Assembly (NCBI GenBank): GCA_009779195.1
Contig: WRET01000001.1
Span: 1 to 64,000, forward strand
DNA: 64,000 nt
Direction of reading: 5' to 3'
From: Micrococcales bacterium
GTDB taxonomy: Bacteria; Actinomycetota; Actinomycetes; Actinomycetales; Cellulomonadaceae
Shown in pieces: positions 17,565-26,420 of this stretch. Numbering within the stretch: the first letter of the stretch is position 1; every line of letters begins with the position of its first letter. The position numbers were made by a program, and so were the translations under genes. The notes under the pieces are model-generated. The model worked only from the letters and a program-made list of their open reading frames with translations. It was not told the DNA's origin and made no database searches.

Positions 17565-18614
17565 GTGAGCCGAGTCGAGATACGTCCCACGGTCGCAGCG
17601 CTGCCCGGCTACGGCCCGGTGCCCGTGGGGCCGCAGGCGTTCAAGCTGTCGTCCAACGAGAACCCGTACCCGCCGTTGCCCAGCGTCGTCGCCGCATTAG
17701 CAGACGCTGCCGTCGACGTGAACCGCTACCCCGACATCGTCGCCACGGAGCTGTCGCAGGCGCTGGGTGAGACGCTGGGTGTCGCCCCCGAGCAGGTGGT
17801 CCCCACAGCCGGGTCGGTGTCGGCGCTGTTTCATGCGGTGAACACGTTCTGCGACCCCGGCGACGAGGTCGTCCTGCCGTGGCGGTCGTTCGAGGCGTAC
17901 CCCACCGCCATAGCCTTGGCCGGCGCCACAGCGGTGCCGGTCCCCCTGGCTGACGACGGCCGCCTGGACATGCCGGGCCTGGCCGCCGCGGTGACCGACC
18001 GGACCCGCATGGTCATGGTGTGCAGCCCGAACAACCCGACCGGCCCGGCGGTCCACGCCGACGAGCTCGACGCGCTGCTGGACGCAGTGCCCGACGACGT
18101 CGTGGTCCTCTACGACGAGGCGTACCTGGAGTTCGTCCGCGACCCGCAGGCCGTCGACGGTATCGACGTGCTCGCCGAACATTCCAACGTGGTCCTCTTA
18201 CGCACTTTCTCCAAGGCGTACGGCCTGGCCGGCCTGCGTGTCGGGTACGCCGTGGCCCGTCCGCGCTTGGCGACCGCGGTCCGCAAGACCGTCACCCCCT
18301 TCGAGGTTTCCAGCCTCGCCCAGCGCGCCGCTGTGGCCTCGCTGGCCGCCACCGACGAGCTCACCCGTCGCGTCGAAGGTATCGTCGCCGAACGCACCCG
18401 TCTGGTCACCGGTCTGCGCGACCAGGGCTGGACCATCCCCGACACCCAAGCCAACTTCGTGTGGTTCCCCCTGGGCGAGCGCACCGCCGCCTTCGCCGAC
18501 CGGTGCACCAGCGCCGGCCTGCTCGTGCGCCCTTTCTCCAGCGAAGGCGTCCGCGTCACCGTCGGCGAACCCGAAGCCAACGACATGCTCCTAGAGCTCA
18601 CCGCCACCATCTGA
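17565..18614 (+). CDS. Histidinol-phosphate / aromatic aminotransferase (HisC/Pat family)
   Basis: KLSSNENPYPPLP, CSPNNPTGPAVH, YDEAYLEF, RTFSKAYGLAGLRVGY (PLP lysine). Confidence 0.9.
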   Translation: MSRVEIRPTVAALPGYGPVPVGPQAFKLSSNENPYPPLPSVVAALADAAVDVNRYPDIVATELSQALGETLGVAPEQVVPTAGSVSALFHAVNTFCDPGDEVVLPWRSFEAYPTAIALAGATAVPVPLADDGRLDMPGLAAAVTDRTRMVMVCSPNNPTGPAVHADELDALLDAVPDDVVVLYDEAYLEFVRDPQAVDGIDVLAEHSNVVLLRTFSKAYGLAGLRVGYAVARPRLATAVRKTVTPFEVSSLAQRAAVASLAATDELTRRVEGIVAERTRLVTGLRDQGWTIPDTQANFVWFPLGERTAAFADRCTSAGLLVRPFSSEGVRVTVGEPEANDMLLELTATI

Positions 18615-18707
18615 CGCCCAGCCCGCTATCAGAATTCGCCGCGTTGGTGCGGTACCCGTCTTTTCGCTGGTCAGACTACATCTTGGCCTTCTTTCCCGTG
18701 CAAGGAG

Positions 18708-18738
18708 CAGATTTGGTCCGCACCGCGGTCCAAATCTG
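18708..18738. terminator. Stem-loop between convergent genes
   Basis: CAGATTTGGtCCGC-acc-GCGGtCCAAATCTG. Confidence 0.6.
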
Positions 18739-18754
18739 TATCCGGACGGGACCG

Positions 18755-19498
18755 TCAGCCGAAGGCGAGCCAGGTCGCCACGGCCAGAGCGAGTGTGGCG
18801 GCGACTTCGCTCAGGCCGATGGTCTTGGGTTTGGCGCCCGGCCATCGGGTGGGCACGGCCCAGGCCCGCACCGCCAGGACTGTCGCCACCACCCCCAGCA
18901 CCGGGTGGACGAACCAACCAACGAGCGCCACGACGACGTGGTACATCACCGACGCCACAAGCACCGACCGGCGCCCGCGCTCGCGGATCATCGTCTTGAC
19001 ATACAAGACCGTGCCGAAGAAGTACGTAAACATCACCCCTGCCGCTGCCCACCCCACACCCAGGTCCGGGTGCGTGCCGACAGTGTTGGCAACCGGGGCC
19101 ATGACGGCCGCCGCCGCGACGCTCACCGCGTCGTTGAGCCAGGCCCGCTCTGCCCGGCGCACTGTGGCGAACAGCGTCGCAGCCAGCGCCACAGCGAACA
19201 CCGGGGCCCACACCAACAACCGCGGGGCCACCGCCACCAGCGCGACTCCAAGGCATGTCGCAACCCCGGCGTACACCAGCACGGCGGTGCGGTACCGGGC
19301 CTGCCGCCGCGAGCGGAGCCACAAGCCGCCAGCTGCCAAGGCCAGGTACCCGGCCAACCAGGCCGCCACGAGCAGGGCGTGCCGCCACGTCACCCCCGAC
19401 AGCACCGCCCCCACCACCGGCGGGGTGACCACCATCGCCCACGCCCCGTGCTGACGCGGCAGCCATCCTGGGTGGAGTCGCTTCTTGCGTGTGGGCAC
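18755..19498 (-). CDS. YwiC-like membrane protein
   Basis: HPGWLPRQHGAWAMVVTPPVVGAV N-terminus typical of YwiC-like proteins; TM-rich. Confidence 0.75.
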   Translation of the reverse strand: MPTRKKRLHPGWLPRQHGAWAMVVTPPVVGAVLSGVTWRHALLVAAWLAGYLALAAGGLWLRSRRQARYRTAVLVYAGVATCLGVALVAVAPRLLVWAPVFAVALAATLFATVRRAERAWLNDAVSVAAAAVMAPVANTVGTHPDLGVGWAAAGVMFTYFFGTVLYVKTMIRERGRRSVLVASVMYHVVVALVGWFVHPVLGVVATVLAVRAWAVPTRWPGAKPKTIGLSEVAATLALAVATWLAFG

Positions 19499-19632
19499 AC
19501 GGCAGCCTAGACCGCCGACCGACCGTCCCGGGACCCCCCTACCCCCAGACGGCCGCCTACGGCGGGTCAGCCCGCACGGCAGCGCATGCGGTGCGCAGAC
19601 GGGTTGCGCCAAGAAGATCCCGGCAGAGCCCG

Positions 19633-19818
19633 TCAGGCGGCCTGCACGATGGCGTTCATCTCGTCGGGTGTGATGCCGAAGAGGTTCGCGACCTGTTCCA
19701 CGGGCATGCCCAGCGCCACAGTCCAGATCGCCTCGCGGCAGGCACTCCTCGTCGCGCTTGTCACCACACCGCCACCGCAGACCCGGCGTGGAACCTCGGT
19801 GGGGCGGGTGACAGTCAA
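19633..19818 (-). pseudogene. C-terminal remnant of an Rpn/PD-(D/E)XK nuclease-family transposase-like gene
   Basis: CREAIWTVALGMPVEQVANLFGITPDEMNAIVQAA parallels the tails of 41886 and 60659. Confidence 0.5.
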
Positions 19819-19936
19819 GCCGACACGCGGGGTGCTTTGCGTTCGGGATGCGGTTTGCCCGACTGGTCGGCAGACTCAAGTTCGCGCCGGGTTGGCCCGG
19901 TGTGCGAGTTCGGGGCTCGCCGCAGCGAGGCGAAGG

Positions 19937-21247
19937 ATGGGGTCATTGACGGCCACCCAGGAGGCGGTCACGGCTGACCAGGCCGCGAAGACTGCGCAAC
20001 GACCTGCAGCGTTGGCATCCCCGACGGTTGTGGTGGTGGGGCTGGGGTACATCGGGCTGCCCACCGCGGCGGTCCTGGCCTCGTGCGGCGCCCAGGTGGT
20101 GGGCGTGGACATCAACGCTGACACGGTGACGGCAGTGAACGCCGGACGCGTCCCGTTTGTCGAGCCGGAGCTGGACCTGGCGGTGTCGGAGGCGGTCCGC
20201 TGCGGAGGGTTGCGTGCCCAGGGGGTGCCGCCCCCGGCCGACGTGTACATCATCGCGGTGCCCACCCCGTTCGCTGCTGGCCACCGCCCGGACCTGTCGT
20301 ACATCAACGCAGCGTGTGACGCGATAGCCGACCAGCTGACTGGCGGCGAGCTGGTGGTCCTGGAGTCGACGTCCCCCCCCGGTACTACCCAGATGGTCGC
20401 CGACCGCATCATGATCGCCCGCCCCGACCTGAGCCTCGACGGTTCGGACGACCGTCCGCGGGTGTTCTTCGCCCACGCCCCCGAACGTGTCCTGCCCGGC
20501 CAGATCATGCACGAGCTGGTCGCCAACGACCGTGTCGTCGGCGGCCTGACCCTTTCGGCCACCGAACGAGCCCGCGACCTGTACGCGTCGTTCTGCAAGG
20601 GCAAGATCTTGATGACCGACGCCCTCACCGCCGAGATGTCCAAGCTCGTCGAGAACTCCTACCGAGACGTGAACATCGCCTTCGCCAACGAACTCTCCCT
20701 CATCTGCGATCAGATGGGCATCGACGTGTGGGAGCTCATCGACCTGGCCAACCACCACCCCCGCGTCGACATCCTTCGCCCCGGCCCAGGCGTGGGCGGC
20801 CACTGCGTCGCAGTCGACCCGTGGTTCATCGTCGCATCAGACCCTGCGAACGCGCGACTGATCCGGACAGCCCGGGAAGTCAACGACTCTAAGCCCAGGT
20901 GGGTGGTAGAGCAGGTACTCGCCGCAGCCGCAAAGTACACTAACCCTCACATTGCATGCCTGGGCTTGACGTTCAAAGCCAACGTGGAGGACATGAGAGA
21001 ATCTCCGGCCGCCAAAATTGTGCAGGAATTGGCAAGACGGTTGCCCGACGCGACTATTGATGTGGTGGAGCCACATATCACGGCGCTTCCTCCACAAATG
21101 ACTGGCATGGCAAACCTACGTGAGTACGATGAAAGCATTCGTGGTGCCGATATGATCGTAATTCTGGTGAACCACGACGAGTTCTATTCGCTGCGGTTGA
21201 GCGGTACCTGCGACGTCATTGACACCCGGGGAGTGAATCGTAGATGA
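19937..21247 (+). CDS. wecC: UDP-N-acetyl-D-mannosamine dehydrogenase / nucleotide-sugar dehydrogenase
   Basis: VVVVGLGYIGLPTAAVLAS, ESTSPPGTT, EMSKLVENSYRDVNIAFANEL, GPGVGGHCVAVDPWF, LGLTFKANVEDMRESPA. Confidence 0.9.
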   Translation: MGSLTATQEAVTADQAAKTAQRPAALASPTVVVVGLGYIGLPTAAVLASCGAQVVGVDINADTVTAVNAGRVPFVEPELDLAVSEAVRCGGLRAQGVPPPADVYIIAVPTPFAAGHRPDLSYINAACDAIADQLTGGELVVLESTSPPGTTQMVADRIMIARPDLSLDGSDDRPRVFFAHAPERVLPGQIMHELVANDRVVGGLTLSATERARDLYASFCKGKILMTDALTAEMSKLVENSYRDVNIAFANELSLICDQMGIDVWELIDLANHHPRVDILRPGPGVGGHCVAVDPWFIVASDPANARLIRTAREVNDSKPRWVVEQVLAAAAKYTNPHIACLGLTFKANVEDMRESPAAKIVQELARRLPDATIDVVEPHITALPPQMTGMANLREYDESIRGADMIVILVNHDEFYSLRLSGTCDVIDTRGVNRR

Positions 21248-23199
21248 CGGTCGAGACAAGAGACCACTTTGGCGAAGTCAGAAAGTTGGGCAACGAAGGC
21301 GGGGAGATATTCGGAGCTGCGGACTACTTTGATGGTGAGCGAGAGAAGCAGGTCACTCCTGAAGTAATAGCGTCACTGTGCGCAGAAATTAATCGCCTCT
21401 CAAAGTTGCTATACAGCGAGAACGGTGTTGACCAGAAGCGCACCATGTTGAATGAAAAATTGGTCGAACCGAGAAATGTAACCGCTCGAGAAAGAAGGCT
21501 ACGGGCACGCATACGTCGACACGACGGAAAACTTGGGTTGATTGAGTATATCAGGGTACTACTGTGGATCACGTTTAGGTCAGGTAGGACTGACCGGGCG
21601 GACGCCGAGCGCATAAGGCAAGAGGCTACGACAGACAAGAAAAGGCGCAAGTATGTCGCATACCAGACAGTACACGACGCAATTAGCGACAAACGCTACG
21701 ATCAGGCGTACATAATGATACGGTCCGTCTTAGAGGCGGACGAAAATGACACTGAAGCCATTGCTCTACTCCAGACTATACAGGCAAAACGGGGATGTCC
21801 CTCGTCGGTGCTTGGGGCATACCGACGATTGGCACAGAAAAAATACGTCAATCCCGACGCGATTCGCACAGCAGAAGGACGACTACGTGAAATATCTGGG
21901 TGGTACCCAAAGATCGCGGGGCCGGTGGAGCCCCTGACTCCACGAGACGATATAACGGTACTTCACCTCGTAAAAGAGAGCAGGCCGTATCACTCAAACG
22001 GATTTGCGGCCCGAAGCCAATGGAATTTTTTGGCTGAAAAGCAGTCAGGTTTGCGTCCGGTTGTCGTCACGGAACTGGGATATCCGCGACGGTCAGGAAT
22101 CACAGACTATGGTATGGTGGAGTCGGTCAACGGAATCGATCACTACCGAATTGACAACGGGTGTGCCGAATCTAATGTCCCGGTAGACATATGGCTGACC
22201 GAGTTTGCACAAGCGGCCTATCGAGTGCTCCGGGACGTTCGTCCAGCGGTCATTCACGTGAGTTCCGGTCGTCGCGGGTACGAGACCGCTCTCGTTGGCA
22301 TCGCACTAGCCGAAAAGGCGCAACTACCTCTGGTCTACGAGGTGCGGTCCTTCTTCGAGTCGACCTGGACGGCAGACACAGAGCGCGAAGAGAAAGGCGA
22401 AACCTTCCTTCGCCGGCAAGCGGTGGAACAATTATGTATGGACCGTGCCGACTTAGTCCTCACACTATGTGAATCGATGCGTGAAGAGTTAGTTAGACGA
22501 GGAGTTTCCCCTAAAAAGGTCGGAGTGGTTCCGAACGGCGTGGATGTGGAGGTCTTCTTTCCGCAGAATCGGAATGTTGACCTCGCCGAAACACTCGGGA
22601 TCGGAAAGCGACAGACTTTTGGCTACGTGTCGAACTTCGACCACCAGCGGGAATCTCAGGAGACGCTTGTAGAGGCGGTCGCCGAACTCCACGCACGCGG
22701 ACGTAACGACGTATGTTGTGTCCTCGTTGGAGATGGAGCGCGCCGCGCCGAGGTGGAGCAGCGTGCCAAAAATCTCGGAGTGTCAGAGTCGGTAATATTT
22801 GTCGGAGCCGTCGACCATGACGAGATTTCCCATTACTACTCACTGATAGACATGTTCGTCGTGCCGAGAATCAATGAACGCGCCGCCAGATATGTCACAC
22901 CCCTGAAGCCGTTCGAAGCAATGTCGTTGGCGCGTCCGGTCGTTGCATCGGACTTGCCTGCCCTAAGGGAAATCGTGGCGCCGCCCGAGCGTGGTCTGAC
23001 TTTTACGGCAGGTGACGCTTTGAGTCTCGCCAATGTTCTTGAGCGGTTGTTCGACAATCCGGAAGAGGCCCGGATAATGGGAGAAAGCGGAAGTCGCTGG
23101 GTGCGACAAGAAAGGCAATGGCGCATGAACGGACCGCGCTACACCGCCTACTTCGCGCAGGCCCGAAAAAACCACGCGAGGAGGCTACATGCTGGCTGA
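21244..23199 (+). CDS. Glycosyltransferase family 4 with ~220-aa N-terminal extension
   Basis: YVSNFDHQRESQETLVEAVAEL..VLVGDGARRAEVE..FVGAVDHDEISHYYSLIDMFVVPR; ATGA overlap with wecC. Confidence 0.82.
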   Translation: MTVETRDHFGEVRKLGNEGGEIFGAADYFDGEREKQVTPEVIASLCAEINRLSKLLYSENGVDQKRTMLNEKLVEPRNVTARERRLRARIRRHDGKLGLIEYIRVLLWITFRSGRTDRADAERIRQEATTDKKRRKYVAYQTVHDAISDKRYDQAYIMIRSVLEADENDTEAIALLQTIQAKRGCPSSVLGAYRRLAQKKYVNPDAIRTAEGRLREISGWYPKIAGPVEPLTPRDDITVLHLVKESRPYHSNGFAARSQWNFLAEKQSGLRPVVVTELGYPRRSGITDYGMVESVNGIDHYRIDNGCAESNVPVDIWLTEFAQAAYRVLRDVRPAVIHVSSGRRGYETALVGIALAEKAQLPLVYEVRSFFESTWTADTEREEKGETFLRRQAVEQLCMDRADLVLTLCESMREELVRRGVSPKKVGVVPNGVDVEVFFPQNRNVDLAETLGIGKRQTFGYVSNFDHQRESQETLVEAVAELHARGRNDVCCVLVGDGARRAEVEQRAKNLGVSESVIFVGAVDHDEISHYYSLIDMFVVPRINERAARYVTPLKPFEAMSLARPVVASDLPALREIVAPPERGLTFTAGDALSLANVLERLFDNPEEARIMGESGSRWVRQERQWRMNGPRYTAYFAQARKNHARRLHAG

Positions 23200-24403
23200 A
23201 ATGACGGCCTGGAGGGCCGTGCCGGGATCTCCCGTAGTCGGAGCCCTTCATGCTACGCGTATTGTCCACGCAGCAGGAATCCAAAGTCCTCTAGTGTTGG
23301 GTGTCGCCCCGGTTGCGCGCGGGAATCCATTCCAGGCTCTGTTCTACCGCTCATTCCTTGGTTACGGTATCGCAACCGTCGACCTCAACGATCCGTGGAG
23401 TTTCCCGGAGTTGCGCCATATTGCCCGGGACTACGATATTGCGGTGCATCTGCACTGGCTAAATTTCGTACTTGGGAAGAGCGAAGACTTGTCTGCCGCA
23501 CAAAAAGATCTCGGAAGATTCAAGGACGCAGTCGAAAAAATACTCGCGGCCGGAGGCAAGATCGTGTGGACAGTTCATAACCTGCTACCACACGACGCAA
23601 AATATGTCGAACTAGAAATGGAACTCAGAAAGGCGGTAAGCAATGCGGCATCCCTAATTCATCTGATGTCCGACGAGAGCGGCGAGATCGTGCGTGAGAT
23701 GTTCGACGTCGATCGCAACAAGACGGTGGTTGTTCCACATCCCAACTATCGTGGCTGTTATCCAGACTATGTCACTCGCGAAAGAGCGCGGCTGACGCTT
23801 GGGCTCGAGCCAGACGAACAGGTCATTGTCATGCTCGGGGCGATAAAGCCCTATAAGGGTCTTGAAACCCTTCTCGCGGCGGTAGAAAAAATCCGGAGGC
23901 CAGAGCGAGTGCGCTTGATCGTGGCTGGGATGCCGGATGACTCGATGGCCGCACGCAAGTTTGTCGATAAATGCCTGACTCACCCAAGCATCCTCATTCA
24001 TCCAAAAAAGGTCGCGACAGAAAATGTTCAGTACTACCTACGGGCTGCGGACGTTGGCGTGGCTCCGTATGATCGGGTACTGAATAGCGGGGCGCTTCTT
24101 CTGTATTCAACTTTTGACCTTCCTGTTGTAGCGCCGGACGTCCCTTCGCTCCATTCAGCTGTCGTGCCAGGGGCGCATGCCTTCTTTACGCCCGGAGATC
24201 CAAGTAGTTTGGCGGAAGCTGTGCTCCGGGCGCTAGAGCCGACTGTTCAGTTTGCACGGAGGGATATCCATAAGGCGATGGGGCTTCGTGACCCAGAGGT
24301 TGTGTCGAAAGTCCTCGCTGGTTCTGTTCTCGAGGCATGTGCCTACAGACGCCGTCGGGAAGAAGTTCCAGTGTGCGCCGCCACGCCGACTTTGGAGGGC
24401 TGA
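23189..24403 (+). CDS. Glycosyltransferase (GT4-like)
   Basis: VWTVHNLLPHDAKY, VIVMLGAIKPYKGLETLLAAVEKI, YYLRAADVGVAPYDRVLNSGALLL. Confidence 0.82.
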   Translation: MLAEMTAWRAVPGSPVVGALHATRIVHAAGIQSPLVLGVAPVARGNPFQALFYRSFLGYGIATVDLNDPWSFPELRHIARDYDIAVHLHWLNFVLGKSEDLSAAQKDLGRFKDAVEKILAAGGKIVWTVHNLLPHDAKYVELEMELRKAVSNAASLIHLMSDESGEIVREMFDVDRNKTVVVPHPNYRGCYPDYVTRERARLTLGLEPDEQVIVMLGAIKPYKGLETLLAAVEKIRRPERVRLIVAGMPDDSMAARKFVDKCLTHPSILIHPKKVATENVQYYLRAADVGVAPYDRVLNSGALLLYSTFDLPVVAPDVPSLHSAVVPGAHAFFTPGDPSSLAEAVLRALEPTVQFARRDIHKAMGLRDPEVVSKVLAGSVLEACAYRRRREEVPVCAATPTLEG

Positions 24404-25401
24404 TGGGTAAGGTTGGCCTCGTAGGGTTCTTCGGGTGGGGAAACTTCGGCGATGAGTTATTCCTGCAGGCGTGGAACGATCAGATTGGACGGACATATGA
24501 GTGCGGCCTGGTTCACGATATGCTAGAGCAGCCGTACTTTTCAAGACCGACTCGAGAGGTTGCCCAGGAATATGACGCATTTCTGATCGGTGGTGGCGAT
24601 CTGATCACACCAAACAAAATTAGCCCACTATATTGGAACTCGTCGTGGCTGACGAAACCTGTCTGCATCGCCTCGGTGGGCGTTCCCACTTGGATTAAGA
24701 GCCGTAGTTCCGACGTAATCAACCGGATGAGTCAGTTCTTCCGGCACGAAAATGTCCGGCTAATCTGGGCCCGGGATGCTGAAAGCGCCGACTGGATAGT
24801 TGAAAACCTTCATCCCCGGAGTTGCGTAAGGGTCCATCCGGACATGGTATTCTCTATGGATCTGCCGCCCCGCTGGCATTATGCAAGACCGACGGTGGGA
24901 GTTGCAGTAAGACACCGAAGAGGTCATAGAGATGACTTCAGCGCCGTCGAGCGTGCTTGTGGGCAGTTAGTCAACGCTGGCTATGATATCGTAAAAATCG
25001 TGTTGGCAACGGGCGAAGTCGGCGATCGTGATGAGGCTGTCGCGTCGTCACTCAGCATTTCCGGAGAAATCTTGCGATCCGAGTCATTGCCGGAGTTGGT
25101 GTCAAAAATCGGTGGCATGTCAGCCATAATTTCCATGAAATTCCACGGAACAGTCGTGGCTACCGCATACGGTGTACCAGCTGTGGCACTCGGTGGTACG
25201 TCTAAGAGCAAGAATCTGCTGCGACGTATTGATCGTTCTGAAATGCTGTCAAGTCTGGACGACGATCGAATGTACGAAAAGTTGACGGCGGGGATGATGC
25301 TCCCGGTGCCATCAATAGTGACCGACTACCTAAAGAGCAGCGCAAGAGAAGGTATGGATGCGGTGCGTGATAGGATTATTGAAGTAGTCGAACATGTCTG
25401 A
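24403..25401 (+). CDS. Polysaccharide pyruvyl transferase family protein, copy 1
   Basis: GFFGWGNFGDELFLQAW, YDAFLIGGGDLITP, ISMKFHGTVVATAYGVPAVAL. Confidence 0.85.
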   Translation: MGKVGLVGFFGWGNFGDELFLQAWNDQIGRTYECGLVHDMLEQPYFSRPTREVAQEYDAFLIGGGDLITPNKISPLYWNSSWLTKPVCIASVGVPTWIKSRSSDVINRMSQFFRHENVRLIWARDAESADWIVENLHPRSCVRVHPDMVFSMDLPPRWHYARPTVGVAVRHRRGHRDDFSAVERACGQLVNAGYDIVKIVLATGEVGDRDEAVASSLSISGEILRSESLPELVSKIGGMSAIISMKFHGTVVATAYGVPAVALGGTSKSKNLLRRIDRSEMLSSLDDDRMYEKLTAGMMLPVPSIVTDYLKSSAREGMDAVRDRIIEVVEHV

Positions 25402-25430
25402 TTGTTCAGAAAGAACGGTCCACTGATACT

Positions 25431-26420
25431 GTGGCAAAGATCGGCCTTGTTGGCTACTATGGATGGGGCAATTTTGGCGACGAGTTATTTGTGGAGATAT
25501 GGCGCCATCGACTTGAGCAGTTCCATCACGTGTCGACCGTGCACAGCATAACCCATAGACCATATTTTGATCGCAGCGTGAAAGATGTAGCGTCAGAGTA
25601 CGATGCTTTCATCATCGGCGGAGGCAATCTTGTTGTCCCGTCAAAAATTAGTTCTCTCTACTGGAACAGAGCGTGGCTGACAAAGCCGGTGTTCATCGTG
25701 GGAGTGGGAGTGGACATCGATAGCAACTATGAAAGCCCCGATGTAATATCTCGACTATCCGCCTTCTTCCAGCACCAAAATGTGTGCTATATCGGTACTC
25801 GGGACGACGAGAGCGCGGAGTGGATCCGTCGTCGACTGGCCCCGTCGATCAGCGTCAGTTCGCACGCGGACCTGGTGTTTTCAATGGACCTCCCTCCGGC
25901 ACATCACTATATTCGTCCCACGGTGGGTGTTGCAGTCCGGAATCAGCGCGGGAAGTTCTTGGACTTTTCGGTTCTCGAAACTGCGTGCGAACAGATTACT
26001 GCCCAGGGATACGACATTGTGCGTTTGATACTTGGAAATCTCGAGGCCGGGATGGCCGATCTTGAGATAGCTCGCTCGCTCAATGTTTCGGGTCCGATTC
26101 TCCATTTCGACACAGTGAAAGAGATCTCGTCGAGTATCGGGGGACTCGATGTGCTGCTTTCAATGAAGTTTCATGGTGCCGTCGTGGCTACCGCCTACGG
26201 CGTTCCTTCGATCACACTGTCTCGGTCGGCCAAGAGCGAAAGTCTCTTTCGACGTATCGATCGACTTCCTCTTCTGTCGAGCCTCGATGATGACGAGATT
26301 CTATGTAAATTTGCGTCCACCAAATTGCGTGTTCCAGAAATCGTGCGCAGTTGTCTTCGCTCCGATGCACAGGTGGCTCTTCGACGTGTAATTGAATCTG
26401 TGAATGCGGTGGTCGGGTAA
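25431..26420 (+). CDS. Polysaccharide pyruvyl transferase family protein, copy 2
   Basis: GYYGWGNFGDELFVEIW, YDAFIIGGGNLVVP, LSMKFHGAVVATAYGVPSITL. Confidence 0.85.
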   Translation: MAKIGLVGYYGWGNFGDELFVEIWRHRLEQFHHVSTVHSITHRPYFDRSVKDVASEYDAFIIGGGNLVVPSKISSLYWNRAWLTKPVFIVGVGVDIDSNYESPDVISRLSAFFQHQNVCYIGTRDDESAEWIRRRLAPSISVSSHADLVFSMDLPPAHHYIRPTVGVAVRNQRGKFLDFSVLETACEQITAQGYDIVRLILGNLEAGMADLEIARSLNVSGPILHFDTVKEISSSIGGLDVLLSMKFHGAVVATAYGVPSITLSRSAKSESLFRRIDRLPLLSSLDDDEILCKFASTKLRVPEIVRSCLRSDAQVALRRVIESVNAVVG

